Both the position numbers and the translations under genes were made by a program. This document shows positions 52,954-63,882 of a stretch of 64,000 nt of DNA, piece after piece. Under the pieces are notes generated by a model. It had not been told where the DNA came from, did no database searches, and was given only the letters and a program-made list of their open reading frames with translations. Source of the DNA: Streptomyces asoensis (GTDB lineage: Bacteria; Actinomycetota; Actinomycetes; Streptomycetales; Streptomycetaceae); assembly GCF_013085465.1 (NCBI RefSeq), contig NZ_CP049838.1, forward strand, positions 8,060,001 to 8,124,000, read 5' to 3'. Within the stretch, counting starts at the first letter, position 1, and each line of letters opens with the position of its first letter.

Positions 52954-53814
52954 TCAGCCCCGGTTCTGTACGTGCTGGTAGCCGAAGCGGCCCTTGATGC
53001 AGAGATTCCCGTGGGTCACCGGGTTGTCGTGCGGTGAGGTGACCTTCACGATCTCATTGTCCTGCACATGGAGCGTGAGGTTGCAGCCCACCCCGCAGTA
53101 AGCGCATACGGTCGTGGTCTGTGTCTGAACTGATTCGTCCCAGTTTCCGGCCACTCGCCGGTCGTACTCGGACTTGAACGACAGCGCTCCGGTCGGGCAC
53201 ACCTCGATGCAGTTTCCGCAGTACACGCACGCCGAGTCGGTCAGCGGGGCGTCGTGCTCGACGGCGATCCGGGCGTCGAAACCACGTCCCGAAACAGAGA
53301 TCGCGAAGGTGTTCTGCCACTGGTCACCGCAGGCGTCCACGCACTTGTAGCAGAGGATGCACTTGTCGTAATCGCGTACATACAGATCGTTGTCGATCTT
53401 CGGTTCCTCGTTCAGCCGGGCCGCGGCGGGGCCGAAACGATCCGGCTTCGCGTCGTACTCCTTGATCCATCCCGCAACCATTGGTGTCGTGGACAGGTCG
53501 ACCGAGGACGCGAGCAGCTCGAGAACTATCTTGCGACTGTGCCGGGCGCGCTCGGTGTCGGTGCGAACCTCCATGCCGGGCTCCGCCCTGCGCGAGCACG
53601 CCGGCACCAGGGTCCGAGAGCCCTCGACCTCCACGACGCAGACCCGGCAGGCGTTCTTCGGGGTGAGCGTGTCGCCCTGGCACAGGGTCGGGACGTCCTT
53701 CCCGGCGGCCCGGCAGGCGTCGAGGATCGTCGATCCCTCGGGAACCCTGGCCTCCTGCCCGTCGATCGTGAACTCCACCAGCCGACGCGGCACCCCCAGC
53801 GCTATCGCGGTCAT
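52954..53814 (-). CDS. Formate dehydrogenase Fe-S subunit (NuoG-like N-terminal module, split from the catalytic chain)
   Basis: A 286-residue iron-sulfur protein. Cys45/56/59/73 form a [2Fe-2S] ferredoxin site; Cys152/155/158/162 and Cys196/199/202/206 form two [4Fe-4S] clusters; Cys237/240/244/272 ([10 protein letters not shown] ... LCIKG) match the [4Fe-4S] site that normally begins the molybdopterin domain. In FdsA-type enzymes all this is the N-terminus of one large subunit. Here it ends right after LCIKGRFG, so the catalytic polypeptide begins in another gene (55671-57596). It carries electrons from the Mo site toward the diaphorase subunit. Confidence 0.88.
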   Translation of the reverse strand: MTAIALGVPRRLVEFTIDGQEARVPEGSTILDACRAAGKDVPTLCQGDTLTPKNACRVCVVEVEGSRTLVPACSRRAEPGMEVRTDTERARHSRKIVLELLASSVDLSTTPMVAGWIKEYDAKPDRFGPAAARLNEEPKIDNDLYVRDYDKCILCYKCVDACGDQWQNTFAISVSGRGFDARIAVEHDAPLTDSACVYCGNCIEVCPTGALSFKSEYDRRVAGNWDESVQTQTTTVCAYCGVGCNLTLHVQDNEIVKVTSPHDNPVTHGNLCIKGRFGYQHVQNRG

Positions 53815-53842
53815 ACGGCGGCTCCTGTGCGGACGGTCGCGG

Positions 53843-55666
<1,824 letters not shown>

Positions 55667-55670
55667 GACA

Positions 55671-57596
55671 TCACCTCACGTAGGTCGGGGCCGGGAGCTT
55701 CTCGATCCGGATCGCCGACGCCTTGAACTCCGCCGTCCCCGCGATCGGGCAATTCGCCTCGATCGTCAGCTGGTTGGTGTCCACCTCGTCGGGAAAGTGC
55801 ATGGTCATGAAGGCGAGCCCGGGCCGCAGGGCGGTGTCGATCCACACCGGGGCGACCACGGACCCGCGCCGTGAGCTCACCCTGACCTCCTCGCCGACGA
55901 CGATCCCGTAGTGCTCGGCGTCCTCCGGGCACAGCTCGACGTACTCGCCGCGTCGTAGGGGAGAGGCGAAACTCCCGCTTTGCACACCGGTGTTGTAGGA
56001 GTCGAGTCGCCGCCCGGTCGTCAGTCTGATCGGGTACTCCTCGTCCGTGAGGTCGACCGGCGGATCGTGCTGGACGATCCCGAACGGCGCGCGCCTGCCT
56101 CGCCGTTCCGGCTCCCTCTCCCACAACCTGCCGTGCAGATGGGCGGGTTCGATGCCGTCGGTGCTCGGGCACGGCCATTGGATGCCCTGATGCTTCTCCA
56201 GCCGGTCGTACGTCATCCCGTAGTGGTCCGGGGACACCGACCTGAGCTCGTTCCAGACGGCCTCGGCGTCCGCGTACTTCCATTCGTGACCGAGCCGTGT
56301 CGCCAGGTCGCAGAGGATGTCGATGTCCTCGCGCGCCTCGCCGGGCGGCGTCACGGCGCGCCGTACCCGCTGAACTCGCCTCTCACTGTTGGTGGTTGTG
56401 CCGTCGGTCTCCGCCCAGCCTGCTGTGGCGGGCAGTACCACGTCCGCCAGCTCGGCGGTCTTCGTGAGGAAGATGTCCTGCACGACGAGGAAGTCGAGGG
56501 ACCGCATACGGCGTACGGCCTGCTCGCTGTCCGCCTCCGACTGGGCCGGGTTCTCGCCGATGCAATAGACCGCCTTGAGCGAGCCTTCCTCCATCGCCTC
56601 GAACATCTCCGTGAGGTTCAGTCCGTAGTGCGGCTGGATGACGGTGTCCCAGGCCGACTCGAACCTCAGCCGGGCATCGGGGTCGAGGATGTCCTGGAAT
56701 CCGGGGAGGCGGTTGGGGATCGCGCCCATGTCGCCACCGCCCTGGACGTTGTTCTGCCCGCGCAGGGGCTGGAGGCCGGAGCCGTAGCGGCCCACGTGCC
56801 CGGTCAGCAGCGAGAGGTTGATGAGCGCGCGCACGTTGTCCGTGCCGTTGTGGTGCTCGGTGATGCCGAGGGTCCAGCACAGTTGGGCACGCTCGGCGCG
56901 GGCATAGGCATGCGCCAACTCCCTTATGGCAGCGGCCGGTACGCCTGTCACCTTTTCCGCGAGGGACAGTGTCCAGGGTTCCACGAGCGCCTTGTACGCC
57001 TCGAAGTCGCTGGTCGCGCGTTCCACGAACGCCTCGTTGGCGAGGCCCGCGTGGATGATCTCGCGGCCGATGGCGTGCGCCATCGGGATGTCCGTGCCGA
57101 CGTTGAGTCCGAGCCAGCTGTCCGCCCACTCGGCGGTGGACGTCCGGCGCGGGTCGACCGCGTACATCCGGGCGCCGTTCCTGACCCCCTTCAGCACATG
57201 CTGGAAGAAGATCGGATGCGCGAAACGCGCGTTGGACCCCCACATCACGATGACGTCGGTGTGCTCGATCTCCTCGTACGACGACGTCCCGCCGCCGGAG
57301 CCGAAGGCGGCCGACAGGCCGGCCACGCTCGGCGCGTGGCAGGTCCGGTTGCATGAATCGACGTTGTTGGTGCCCATGACGACCCGGGCGAACTTCTGCG
57401 CCACGTAGTTCATCTCGTTGGTCGCGCGGGCACAGGAGAACATGCCGAACGCGCCGCGGTTGCGCTGGAGGCCCCGCGCGGTGCGCTCCAACGCCTCTTC
57501 CCAACTCGCCTCGCGAAAAGGTTCGTTGCGGGAGTCCCTGATGAGCGGTCGGGTGAGCCGGGTGTAGGTCTTCGGGGTCCGGTCGCGTTTCCTCAT
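55671..57596 (-). CDS. Formate dehydrogenase catalytic (molybdopterin) subunit lacking its Fe-S N-terminus
   Basis: A 641-residue Mo/W bis-MGD oxidoreductase that oxidises formate to CO2. The active-site residue is Cys86 in CNRTCHAPSVAGL, the position of selenocysteine in some FDHs; no in-frame TGA is needed. The usual N-terminal CxxCxxxC cluster is missing because it is encoded in the gene at 52954; this protein begins MRKRDRTPKTYTRLTRPLIR, the segment that normally follows that cluster. GPLRGQNNVQGGGDMG-like and TGRRLDSYNTGVQSG blocks bind the pterins. The gap of four bases to the diaphorase gene indicates one operon. Confidence 0.93.
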   Translation of the reverse strand: MRKRDRTPKTYTRLTRPLIRDSRNEPFREASWEEALERTARGLQRNRGAFGMFSCARATNEMNYVAQKFARVVMGTNNVDSCNRTCHAPSVAGLSAAFGSGGGTSSYEEIEHTDVIVMWGSNARFAHPIFFQHVLKGVRNGARMYAVDPRRTSTAEWADSWLGLNVGTDIPMAHAIGREIIHAGLANEAFVERATSDFEAYKALVEPWTLSLAEKVTGVPAAAIRELAHAYARAERAQLCWTLGITEHHNGTDNVRALINLSLLTGHVGRYGSGLQPLRGQNNVQGGGDMGAIPNRLPGFQDILDPDARLRFESAWDTVIQPHYGLNLTEMFEAMEEGSLKAVYCIGENPAQSEADSEQAVRRMRSLDFLVVQDIFLTKTAELADVVLPATAGWAETDGTTTNSERRVQRVRRAVTPPGEAREDIDILCDLATRLGHEWKYADAEAVWNELRSVSPDHYGMTYDRLEKHQGIQWPCPSTDGIEPAHLHGRLWEREPERRGRRAPFGIVQHDPPVDLTDEEYPIRLTTGRRLDSYNTGVQSGSFASPLRRGEYVELCPEDAEHYGIVVGEEVRVSSRRGSVVAPVWIDTALRPGLAFMTMHFPDEVDTNQLTIEANCPIAGTAEFKASAIRIEKLPAPTYVR

Positions 57597-57612
57597 GCGT
57601 GCTCCCCAGCGA

Positions 57613-58584
57613 TCATGCGGCGCTCCTCAGTGCGAGCAGGTCCGAGATGGCGTGCACGGTGCGCAGGGTGGGCACTTCCACGCCGGTGATCTCCGCCAAC
57701 TCGACGACGGCCGCCAGGAGTACGTCGAGTTCGAGCGGCTTGCCGCGCTCCAGGTCCTGGAGCGTGGAGGTGCGGTGATCGCCGACCCTCTCCGCGCCCG
57801 CGAGCCGACGCTCGATCGAGACGCCCACCTCGCAGCCCAGGGCCTCGGCGACCGTGAGCGTCTCGCGCATCATCGTCTCGATGACCTGGCGGGTACCGCC
57901 GTGCAGGCACATCTGCCGCATGGTGGCGCGGGCCAGCGCGCTGATCGGATTGAAGGAGATGTTGCCCAGCAGCTTGAGCCAGATGTCGTTGCGCAGAGCC
58001 GGTTCCACCGGGCATTTCAGCCCGCCGGCCTGCATGGCCTCGCTGAAGGCCAGACAGCGGGTCGAGACACTGCGGTCGGGCTCACCGACGGAGAACCGGG
58101 TTCCTTCCAAGTGGCGTACTACGCCCGGCCCTTCGAGCTCGGTGGCCGCGTAGACCACGCAGCCGACGGCCCGTTCGGGCGCGATCACCGCACTGACCGC
58201 GCCGTCCGGATCCACACTCTCGACACGCAGCCCGTCGTAAGGGCCGTCGTGGCGGTGGAAGTACCACCAGGGGATGCCGTTCTGGGCGGCGACCACCGCG
58301 GTGGAGTCGTGCAGCAGGGGCTCGATCAGCGGCCCGCACGCCGCGTACGAGTTGGCCTTGAGGCCCAGGAAGACGACGTCGACCGGGCCGATCTCGCCCG
58401 GGTCGTCGGTGGCGTGGGCGCGGGCGGTGAAGTCGCCGCGAGGACTGAGCACCCGCACCCCGTCCCGCCTCATGGCCGCGAGATGCGGTCCACGGGCGAC
58501 GAGATGCACGTCGGCGCCGGCGCGGTGGAGCGCTGCACCGACGTAGGCGCCGATCGCACCGGCGCCGAGGACTGCGACTTTCAT
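57613..58584 (-). CDS. Ketopantoate reductase (ApbA/PanE) family protein
   Basis: A 323-residue NADPH-dependent reductase. The Rossmann motif GAGAIGAYVGAAL is at residues 8-20; the catalytic Lys candidate lies in LGLKANSY and the second one in NDIWLKLLGNISFNP. It starts the minus-strand operon, 16 bases before the formate dehydrogenase gene. True pantothenate reductases are rarely placed here; a role in the methanol/C1 or oxalate-related metabolism of 2-keto acids, or provision of a C1-derived hydroxymethyl product, is possible but unproven. Confidence 0.85.
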   Translation of the reverse strand: MKVAVLGAGAIGAYVGAALHRAGADVHLVARGPHLAAMRRDGVRVLSPRGDFTARAHATDDPGEIGPVDVVFLGLKANSYAACGPLIEPLLHDSTAVVAAQNGIPWWYFHRHDGPYDGLRVESVDPDGAVSAVIAPERAVGCVVYAATELEGPGVVRHLEGTRFSVGEPDRSVSTRCLAFSEAMQAGGLKCPVEPALRNDIWLKLLGNISFNPISALARATMRQMCLHGGTRQVIETMMRETLTVAEALGCEVGVSIERRLAGAERVGDHRTSTLQDLERGKPLELDVLLAAVVELAEITGVEVPTLRTVHAISDLLALRSAA

Positions 58585-58642
58585 TGCGAGGGAGCTCCGT
58601 TCGGTCGAGGGTACCGAGGAACTGTCGAATCCTGTCGACGAA

Positions 58643-58658
58643 ATATTGTCTACAGTAT
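58643..58658. promoter_or_regulatory. Quasi-palindrome ATATTGTCTACAGTAT in the divergent formate promoter region
   Basis: Sixteen bases with inverted symmetry except one pair, located 59 bp upstream of the reductase gene start and about 217 bp from the transporter start. It resembles operators of FCD-type GntR regulators (ATNGT-ACNAT style) and shares TGTCTACAGT-like sequence with sites before the GntR gene. Confidence 0.55.
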
Positions 58659-58874
58659 GGAGGTTGGGGCGGCAAGAGTTCGCGCAGCGTCCGAGACGGT
58701 TCGCAGCAAGCCCCGGGGGCAGCGTCGGAAGGAACGAGGCCCCGGGAACGGCTTTGGAAGCGGTTACGGAAACCGGTCGGTCCGACCGTTCGGCGCAGCC
58801 TGAATACCGTTCACCGCATACTGTCGACGCGCCGCCTTTTCAACGCCCGCACCGGTTCCTACCGTTCAGGACTC

Positions 58875-60212
58875 ATGAGTCCCCCTGTCGCACCGGCCGG
58901 CTGGAGCCGCTGGCTCGTCCCCCCGGCCGCTCTCTCGGTCCATCTCTCCATCGGCCAGGCCTACGCGTGGTCCGTGTTCAAGCCACCGCTGGAATCCGCG
59001 CTCGGCCTCAGCGGCACCCAGAGCGCGCTCCCGTTCCAGCTCGCCATCGTCATGCTCGGCCTGTCCGCCGCCTTCGGCGGCACGCTGGTCGAGCGCAACG
59101 GACCGCGCTGGGCGATGACCGTCGCCCTGGTCTGCTTCTCGTCCGGCTTCCTGATCTCCGCGCTCGGAGCCGCCACCGAGCAGTACTGGCTGATCGTCCT
59201 CGGCTACGGCTTCGTCGGTGGAATCGGCCTCGGTATCGGTTACATCTCTCCCGTCTCCACCTTGATCAAGTGGTTCCCGGACCGGCCCGGTATGGCCACC
59301 GGCATCGCCATCATGGGCTTCGGCGGGGGCGCGCTCATCGCCTCGCCCTGGTCGGCGCAGATGCTGGAGTCGTTCGGATCCGACAGTTCCGGCATCGCCC
59401 TCGCGTTTCTCGTACACGGGCTTTCGTATGCGGTATTCATGACGCTGGGTGTCCTGCTGGTGCGGGTACCGCGCAGCGCGCAACCGGCGGCGGGCGGGCC
59501 CAGTGCCGTCGAGGGTGTGCAGGTCTCGGCGAGCAGGGCGGTGCGCACTCCGCAGTTCTGGTGCCTGTGGGTCGTGCTCTGCATGAACGTGACCGCGGGT
59601 ATCGGCATCCTGGAGAAGGCCGCCCCGATGATCACGGACTTCTTCGCCGACACCTCCACCCCGGTCTCGGTGTCCGCGGCCGCCGGCTTCGTCGCACTGC
59701 TGTCCGCGGCGAACATGGCGGGCCGGATCGGCTGGTCGTCGACCTCCGACCTGATCGGCCGCAAGAACATCTACCGGGTGTACCTGGGCGTCGGCGCCCT
59801 GATGTACGCCCTCATCGCGCTGATCGGGGACTCGTCGAAACCCCTGTTCGTGCTGTGCGCGCTGGTGATCCTCTCCTTCTACGGCGGCGGTTTCGCGACG
59901 ATCCCCGCCTATCTCAAGGACCTGTTCGGGGCCTACCAGGTCGGCGCGATCCACGGGCGGCTGCTCACCGCCTGGTCCACCGCGGGCGTGCTCGGTCCGC
60001 TGATCGTGAACTGGATCGCCGACCGCCAGGAGGACGCCGGAAAGCACGGCTCGTCCCTGTACACCCTGTCCCTGTTCATCATGATCGGGCTGCTGGCCGT
60101 CGGCTTCGTCGCCAACGAACTCGTCCGGCCCGTCCACGCCCGCCACCACCACGTCCCCGCCCAGAGGGAGGCCGCCGATGTCGAACGACAGCAGCCCGAG
60201 TCCGCAGCCTGA
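58875..60212 (+). CDS. OFA-family MFS transporter (oxalate/formate antiporter-like)
   Basis: A 445-residue, 12-helix carrier. LSIGQAYAWSVFKPPLESALG at the first helix and GLGIGYISPVSTLIKWFPDRPG are hallmarks of the oxalate:formate antiporter group; GFATIPAYLKDLFG is a later family block. Its setting, divergent from a formate dehydrogenase operon, favours formate or a formate-yielding acid such as oxalate, but no oxalyl-CoA decarboxylase is present. A tiny gene overlaps its 3' end by 35 bases. The ATG at 58875 is chosen by homology of the first helix. Confidence 0.88.
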   Translation: MSPPVAPAGWSRWLVPPAALSVHLSIGQAYAWSVFKPPLESALGLSGTQSALPFQLAIVMLGLSAAFGGTLVERNGPRWAMTVALVCFSSGFLISALGAATEQYWLIVLGYGFVGGIGLGIGYISPVSTLIKWFPDRPGMATGIAIMGFGGGALIASPWSAQMLESFGSDSSGIALAFLVHGLSYAVFMTLGVLLVRVPRSAQPAAGGPSAVEGVQVSASRAVRTPQFWCLWVVLCMNVTAGIGILEKAAPMITDFFADTSTPVSVSAAAGFVALLSAANMAGRIGWSSTSDLIGRKNIYRVYLGVGALMYALIALIGDSSKPLFVLCALVILSFYGGGFATIPAYLKDLFGAYQVGAIHGRLLTAWSTAGVLGPLIVNWIADRQEDAGKHGSSLYTLSLFIMIGLLAVGFVANELVRPVHARHHHVPAQREAADVERQQPESAA

Positions 60213-60315
60213 CCGGCGGCCACTGATCGCCCTCGCCTGGCTGTGGGTGGGCGCACCGCTCGCCTACGGGCTGTACGAGCTGGTACAGAAGGCGACGCAG
60301 CTGTTCACTAAGTAG
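60178..60315 (+). CDS. MFS transporter small subunit (45-residue single-helix peptide)
   Basis: A 45-residue peptide, MSNDSSPSPQPDRRPLIALA at the start and LFTK at the end. Residues 15-34 form one membrane helix (LIALAWLWVGAPLAYGLYEL). Its ATG lies inside the 3' end of the OFA transporter gene in another frame, with GGGAGGCC upstream, implying coupled translation. Such peptides are known to follow OFA-type transporter genes and are called the MFS transporter small subunit; how they act is not established. The length is below usual gene-calling limits. Confidence 0.85.
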   Translation: MSNDSSPSPQPDRRPLIALAWLWVGAPLAYGLYELVQKATQLFTK

Positions 60316-60503
60316 CCAGGTAACGGCGTTTCTCGGGGGCGGGTGTTCGGCGGGTATGCGTTCTGCGGTTGCTCGGGCGTCCGAGGGCTATGGGGAAGCC
60401 GACAACCCGGGAACCGGTTTCCTGTCGCTTCACGCGCCCTCGTACCCGTGAGTCACTGATCAGACTGGTGGGTCCCTACCCAAGGCAACGAGGGGACCCC
60501 CCA

Positions 60504-61451
60504 ATGAACGGCTCGCGCATCGCCGCCGTCGGCCACTACCAGCCCGCCAAGGTGCTCACCAACGAGGATCTGGCGAGCCTGGTCGACACCAGTGACGAGT
60601 GGATCAGGAGCCGGGTGGGCATCCGCACGCGCCACATCGCCGGCCCCGACGAGCCCGTGGACGAGCTGGCCGCGCACGCCGCCGCCAAGGCGCTCGCGGC
60701 GGCCGGCCTCGCGCCGAGTGACATCGACCTGGTGCTGGTCGCGACCTCCACGGCCGTCGACCGCTCGCCGAACATGGCAGCCCGGGTCGCCGCCCGCCTC
60801 GGCATCCCGCAGCCGGCCGCGATGGACGTCAACGTCGTCTGCGCCGGTTTCACCCACGCGCTGGCCACCGCCGACCACACCGTCCGGGCGGGCGCCGCGA
60901 CCCGTGCCCTGGTCATCGGCGCCGACAAGATGTCCGAGGTGACCGACTGGAGCGACCGCACGACCTGCGTGCTCGTGGGCGACGGAGCGGGCGCGGCCGT
61001 GATCGAGTCCTGTCCCGACGGTGTGGAGCCCGGCATCTCACCGGTGCTGTGGGGCTCGCTGCCCGAGATGGGGCACGCGGTGCGTATCGAGGGGCAGCCG
61101 GCGCGGTTCGCGCAGGAGGGGCAGAGCGTCTACCGCTGGGCCACCACCCAGTTGCCGCCGCTGGCGCGACAGGCCTGCGAGCGGGCGGGTCTCACCCCCG
61201 CGGACCTCGCCGCCGTCGTCCTCCACCAGGCGAACCTGCGCATCATCGAACCCCTCGCGCAGAAGATCGGCGCCGTCAACGCGGTGGTCGCGCGTGACGT
61301 CACCGAATCGGGTAACACCTCCGCCGCCAGCATCCCGCTCGCCTTCTCCAAGCTCGTCGAGCAGGGCGCCGTCTCCACGGGGGACCCGGTACTGCTGTTC
61401 GGCTTCGGCGGCAATCTGTCGTACGCGGGACAGGTCGTGCGCTGCCCGTGA
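60504..61451 (+). CDS. 3-oxoacyl-ACP synthase III (KAS III)-like
   Basis: A 315-residue thiolase-fold enzyme. The catalytic triad is complete: Cys in VNVVCAGFTHA (about residue 112), His in LHQANLRII and Asn in ESGNTSAAS. It condenses a short acyl-CoA with malonyl-ACP. It stands alone, without acyl carrier protein or other KAS genes, so it is either an extra FabH paralogue or a specialised acyl-transfer enzyme. GAGGGGA precedes the ATG at 60504. It is a separate unit from the formate locus. Confidence 0.88.
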   Translation: MNGSRIAAVGHYQPAKVLTNEDLASLVDTSDEWIRSRVGIRTRHIAGPDEPVDELAAHAAAKALAAAGLAPSDIDLVLVATSTAVDRSPNMAARVAARLGIPQPAAMDVNVVCAGFTHALATADHTVRAGAATRALVIGADKMSEVTDWSDRTTCVLVGDGAGAAVIESCPDGVEPGISPVLWGSLPEMGHAVRIEGQPARFAQEGQSVYRWATTQLPPLARQACERAGLTPADLAAVVLHQANLRIIEPLAQKIGAVNAVVARDVTESGNTSAASIPLAFSKLVEQGAVSTGDPVLLFGFGGNLSYAGQVVRCP

Positions 61452-61550
61452 GCGGGGGTGGGACGCGATCTCGGGTGGATTCCTGCGGGTGGGGCGCGGC
61501 GTAGTGTGACGCGATCGACTGTGCCCGGCTCTGGCTACTGTGCGCCGTAG

Positions 61551-61590
61551 ACTGTAGACGAAAGACAATCGATACTCGGCTGTAGACAGT
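61551..61590. promoter_or_regulatory. Two TGTAGAC-type sites upstream of the GntR gene
   Basis: ACTGTAGACG at 61551-61560 and TGTAGACAGT at 61581-61590 lie about 90-130 bp upstream of the GntR start, 30 bp apart. Flanking inverted words (CGGCTGTAGACAG ... CTGCGGACAGCCG) add further symmetry. An autoregulatory operator pair is the simplest reading. Confidence 0.55.
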
Positions 61591-61678
61591 CGATCGGCTG
61601 CGGACAGCCGAGTACGTCAATCGATATGTGGCTTTCCGGTTGCAGTTGCCCGGTGTTGCCCAGGAGGGGGACCGACCG

Positions 61679-62356
61679 ATGTTGTCGACAGGACTGCCGC
61701 AGGGCGCGGTGCCCAAACTCGAACGCCCCGGCCCGCTGCGCGACCGCGTCTACGAGGCACTGCTCGAACTCATCACCACGCGCGCCCTCCAGCCCGGCCA
61801 GCACCTCGTCGAGAGCGAACTCGCCACGCACCTCGGCGTCTCACGGCAACCGGTGCGCGAGGCGCTCCAGCGGCTGAACACCGAGGGATGGGTGGACCTC
61901 AGGCCCGCCCAGGGCGCGTTCGTGCACGAGCCGACCGAGGAGGAGGCGGATCAACTCCTCACCGTGCGCACGCTGTTGGAGGCGGAGGCCGCGCGGCTCG
62001 CCGCAGCGCACGCGGACAAGGCCGGCATCGAAGCCCTGGACGAGATCCTGGCCCAGGGCATGCTGGCCGTGGCCGGTGACGACGTGGACACCGCAGTCGC
62101 TCTGAACGCCCGCTTCCACGCGAAGATCATCGAGCTCGCGGGCAACGCGGTACTCGCCGAACTCGCGGCCCAGGTGGACCGCCGGGTGCGCTGGTACTAC
62201 ACGCCGATCGCCCGGCAGCGCGGCAACCAGTCCTGGATCGAGCACCGCGACCTGATCGCCGCGATCGCCGCCCACGACGAGCAGTTGGCCACCCGGTTGA
62301 TGCGTGAACACACCGAGCACACCCGGCGCTCGTATCACGACCGCCCCAAGTCCTGA
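61679..62356 (+). CDS. GntR-family regulator, FCD (FadR/VanR) subfamily
   Basis: A 225-residue regulator. The winged helix carries VESELATHLGVSRQPVREAL then QRLNTEGWVDLRPAQGAFV. The all-helical FCD domain has metal-ligand candidates in ALNARFHAKIIELAGN, HRDLIAAIAAHDEQLA and REHTEHTRRS. FCD regulators sense small carboxylates. The ATG at 61679 with AGGAGGGGG upstream is preferred over 61628. TGTAGAC-type sites upstream, and one in the formate promoter region, make it a candidate regulator of itself and the formate genes. Confidence 0.88.
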   Translation: MLSTGLPQGAVPKLERPGPLRDRVYEALLELITTRALQPGQHLVESELATHLGVSRQPVREALQRLNTEGWVDLRPAQGAFVHEPTEEEADQLLTVRTLLEAEAARLAAAHADKAGIEALDEILAQGMLAVAGDDVDTAVALNARFHAKIIELAGNAVLAELAAQVDRRVRWYYTPIARQRGNQSWIEHRDLIAAIAAHDEQLATRLMREHTEHTRRSYHDRPKS

Positions 62357-62542
62357 GCCCTCTTGGGATACTTGTCTCACTGGGCTTCGACCTGTTTTGG
62401 GTGCGTCTGCTCCGTCCTTTGTCCTGTGAGTGGAGAAAGTTGACGGCAATCCGTGCACAGCTTCTTCCCAGGTTCGGTAGGCGCTGCTACGTTCCCTTCG
62501 AAAGCCCGACACTGGTGGCCGAACTGAGGCGGGGAGGGGCTC

Positions 62543-63733
62543 GTGAGACGTATGACGGCACGACCCGCGAACGCCCACCAGGCCCGTCTGCTCAAGCTGT
62601 TGCGGGACGGCGGCCCCAACTCCCGTGCCCAACTGGGTGATCAGGTCGACCTGTCGCGGTCCAAGCTGGCCGTGGAGGTGGACCGGCTCCTGGAGACGGG
62701 TCTGGTCGTGGCCGACGGACTCGCCGCGTCGCGCGGCGGCCGCCGCTCCCACAACGTCCGGCTCAACCCCGGGCTGCGCTTCCTCGGCGTCGACATCGGC
62801 GCGACCTCGGTCGACGTCGCCGTCACCAACGCCGAACTGGAGACCCTCGGACACCTCAACCAGCCCCTCGACGTACGTGAGGGTCCGGTCGCGGTCTTCG
62901 AGCAAGTCCTGTCCATGGCCGCGAAGTTGAGGGCGACGGGACTCGCCGAGGGCTTCGACGGCGCCGGCATCGGCGTACCCGGGCCGGTTCGTTTCCCCGA
63001 AGGCGTGCCGGTGGCACCGCCGATCATGCCCGGCTGGGACGGCTTCCCCGTGCGGGAGGCGCTCAGCCAGGAGCTGGGCTGCCCGGTGATGGTCGACAAC
63101 GACGTGAACCTCATGGCGATGGGGGAGCAGCACGCGGGCGTCGCCCGCACCGTCGCCGACTTCCTCTGCGTCAAGATCGGCACCGGGATCGGCTGCGGCA
63201 TCGTCGTCGGCGGCCATGTCTACCGCGGTACGACCGGCAGCGCGGGCGACATCGGGCACATCCAGGTCGTGCCCGACGGCCGTCCGTGCGCCTGTGGCAA
63301 CCGGGGTTGCCTGGAGGCCTACTTCAGCGGCGCGGCCCTGGCCCGGGACGCGCTGGAGGCGGCCCAGCAGGGTCTCTCGGCGGAACTCGCGGCACGGCTG
63401 GCGACGAACGGCGGCCTCACCGCCGTCGATGTCGCCGCCGCGGCGGCCGCGGGAGACGCCACCTCCCTGGAGATGATCCGTGAGGGCGGCAACCGTGTCG
63501 GCCAGGTCATCGCCGGACTCGTCTCGTTCTTCAACCCCGGCCTGGTGGTGATCGGCGGCGGGGTGACCGGCCTCGGTCACACCCTGCTCGCCGCGATCCG
63601 CACCCAGGTGTACCGCCAGTCGTTGCCCCTGGCGACCGGCAACCTGCCCATCGTTCTCGGGGAGTTGGGCCCCACCGCCGGTGTCATCGGCGCGGCCCGG
63701 CTGATCAGCGACCACCTTTTCTCACCCGCGTAA
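62543..63733 (+). CDS. ROK-family transcriptional regulator
   Basis: A 396-residue repressor with a winged helix (SRAQLGDQVDLSRSKLAVEV then RLLETGLV) followed by a sugar-kinase-like ROK domain. The ATP/sugar motifs are LGVDIGATSVDVAVT and GIGVPGPV, and the zinc site is GHIQVVPDGRPC then CGNRGCLE. It precedes a sugar ABC transporter gene on the same strand, so control of uptake of a pentose or related sugar is likely. GTG start with GGGGAGGGG upstream. Confidence 0.9.
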   Translation: MRRMTARPANAHQARLLKLLRDGGPNSRAQLGDQVDLSRSKLAVEVDRLLETGLVVADGLAASRGGRRSHNVRLNPGLRFLGVDIGATSVDVAVTNAELETLGHLNQPLDVREGPVAVFEQVLSMAAKLRATGLAEGFDGAGIGVPGPVRFPEGVPVAPPIMPGWDGFPVREALSQELGCPVMVDNDVNLMAMGEQHAGVARTVADFLCVKIGTGIGCGIVVGGHVYRGTTGSAGDIGHIQVVPDGRPCACGNRGCLEAYFSGAALARDALEAAQQGLSAELAARLATNGGLTAVDVAAAAAAGDATSLEMIREGGNRVGQVIAGLVSFFNPGLVVIGGGVTGLGHTLLAAIRTQVYRQSLPLATGNLPIVLGELGPTAGVIGAARLISDHLFSPA

Positions 63734-63882
63734 GCCGCTACCCGGCACGGTCTCAGCAGCACAGCGTGCCGCTGCGCCCTGCCCTGCCCTGCCCCGCTCC
63801 GCCCGTCCCGCCTGTTCTGCCCTGAGAACAACGACTTGTTCTGCCCTGACTCCGGCCCGCACGTCCGCCGAGGGGAACCCAC

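Noticed and set aside
57330..57350. Selenocysteine in the formate dehydrogenase active site
   Set aside because: The active-site codon in CNRTCHAPS encodes Cys, and the frame has no internal TGA, so no recoding is needed.
60504..61451. Part of a polyketide or fatty-acid biosynthetic cluster
   Set aside because: The KAS III gene has no acyl carrier protein, other ketosynthase or tailoring genes beside it.
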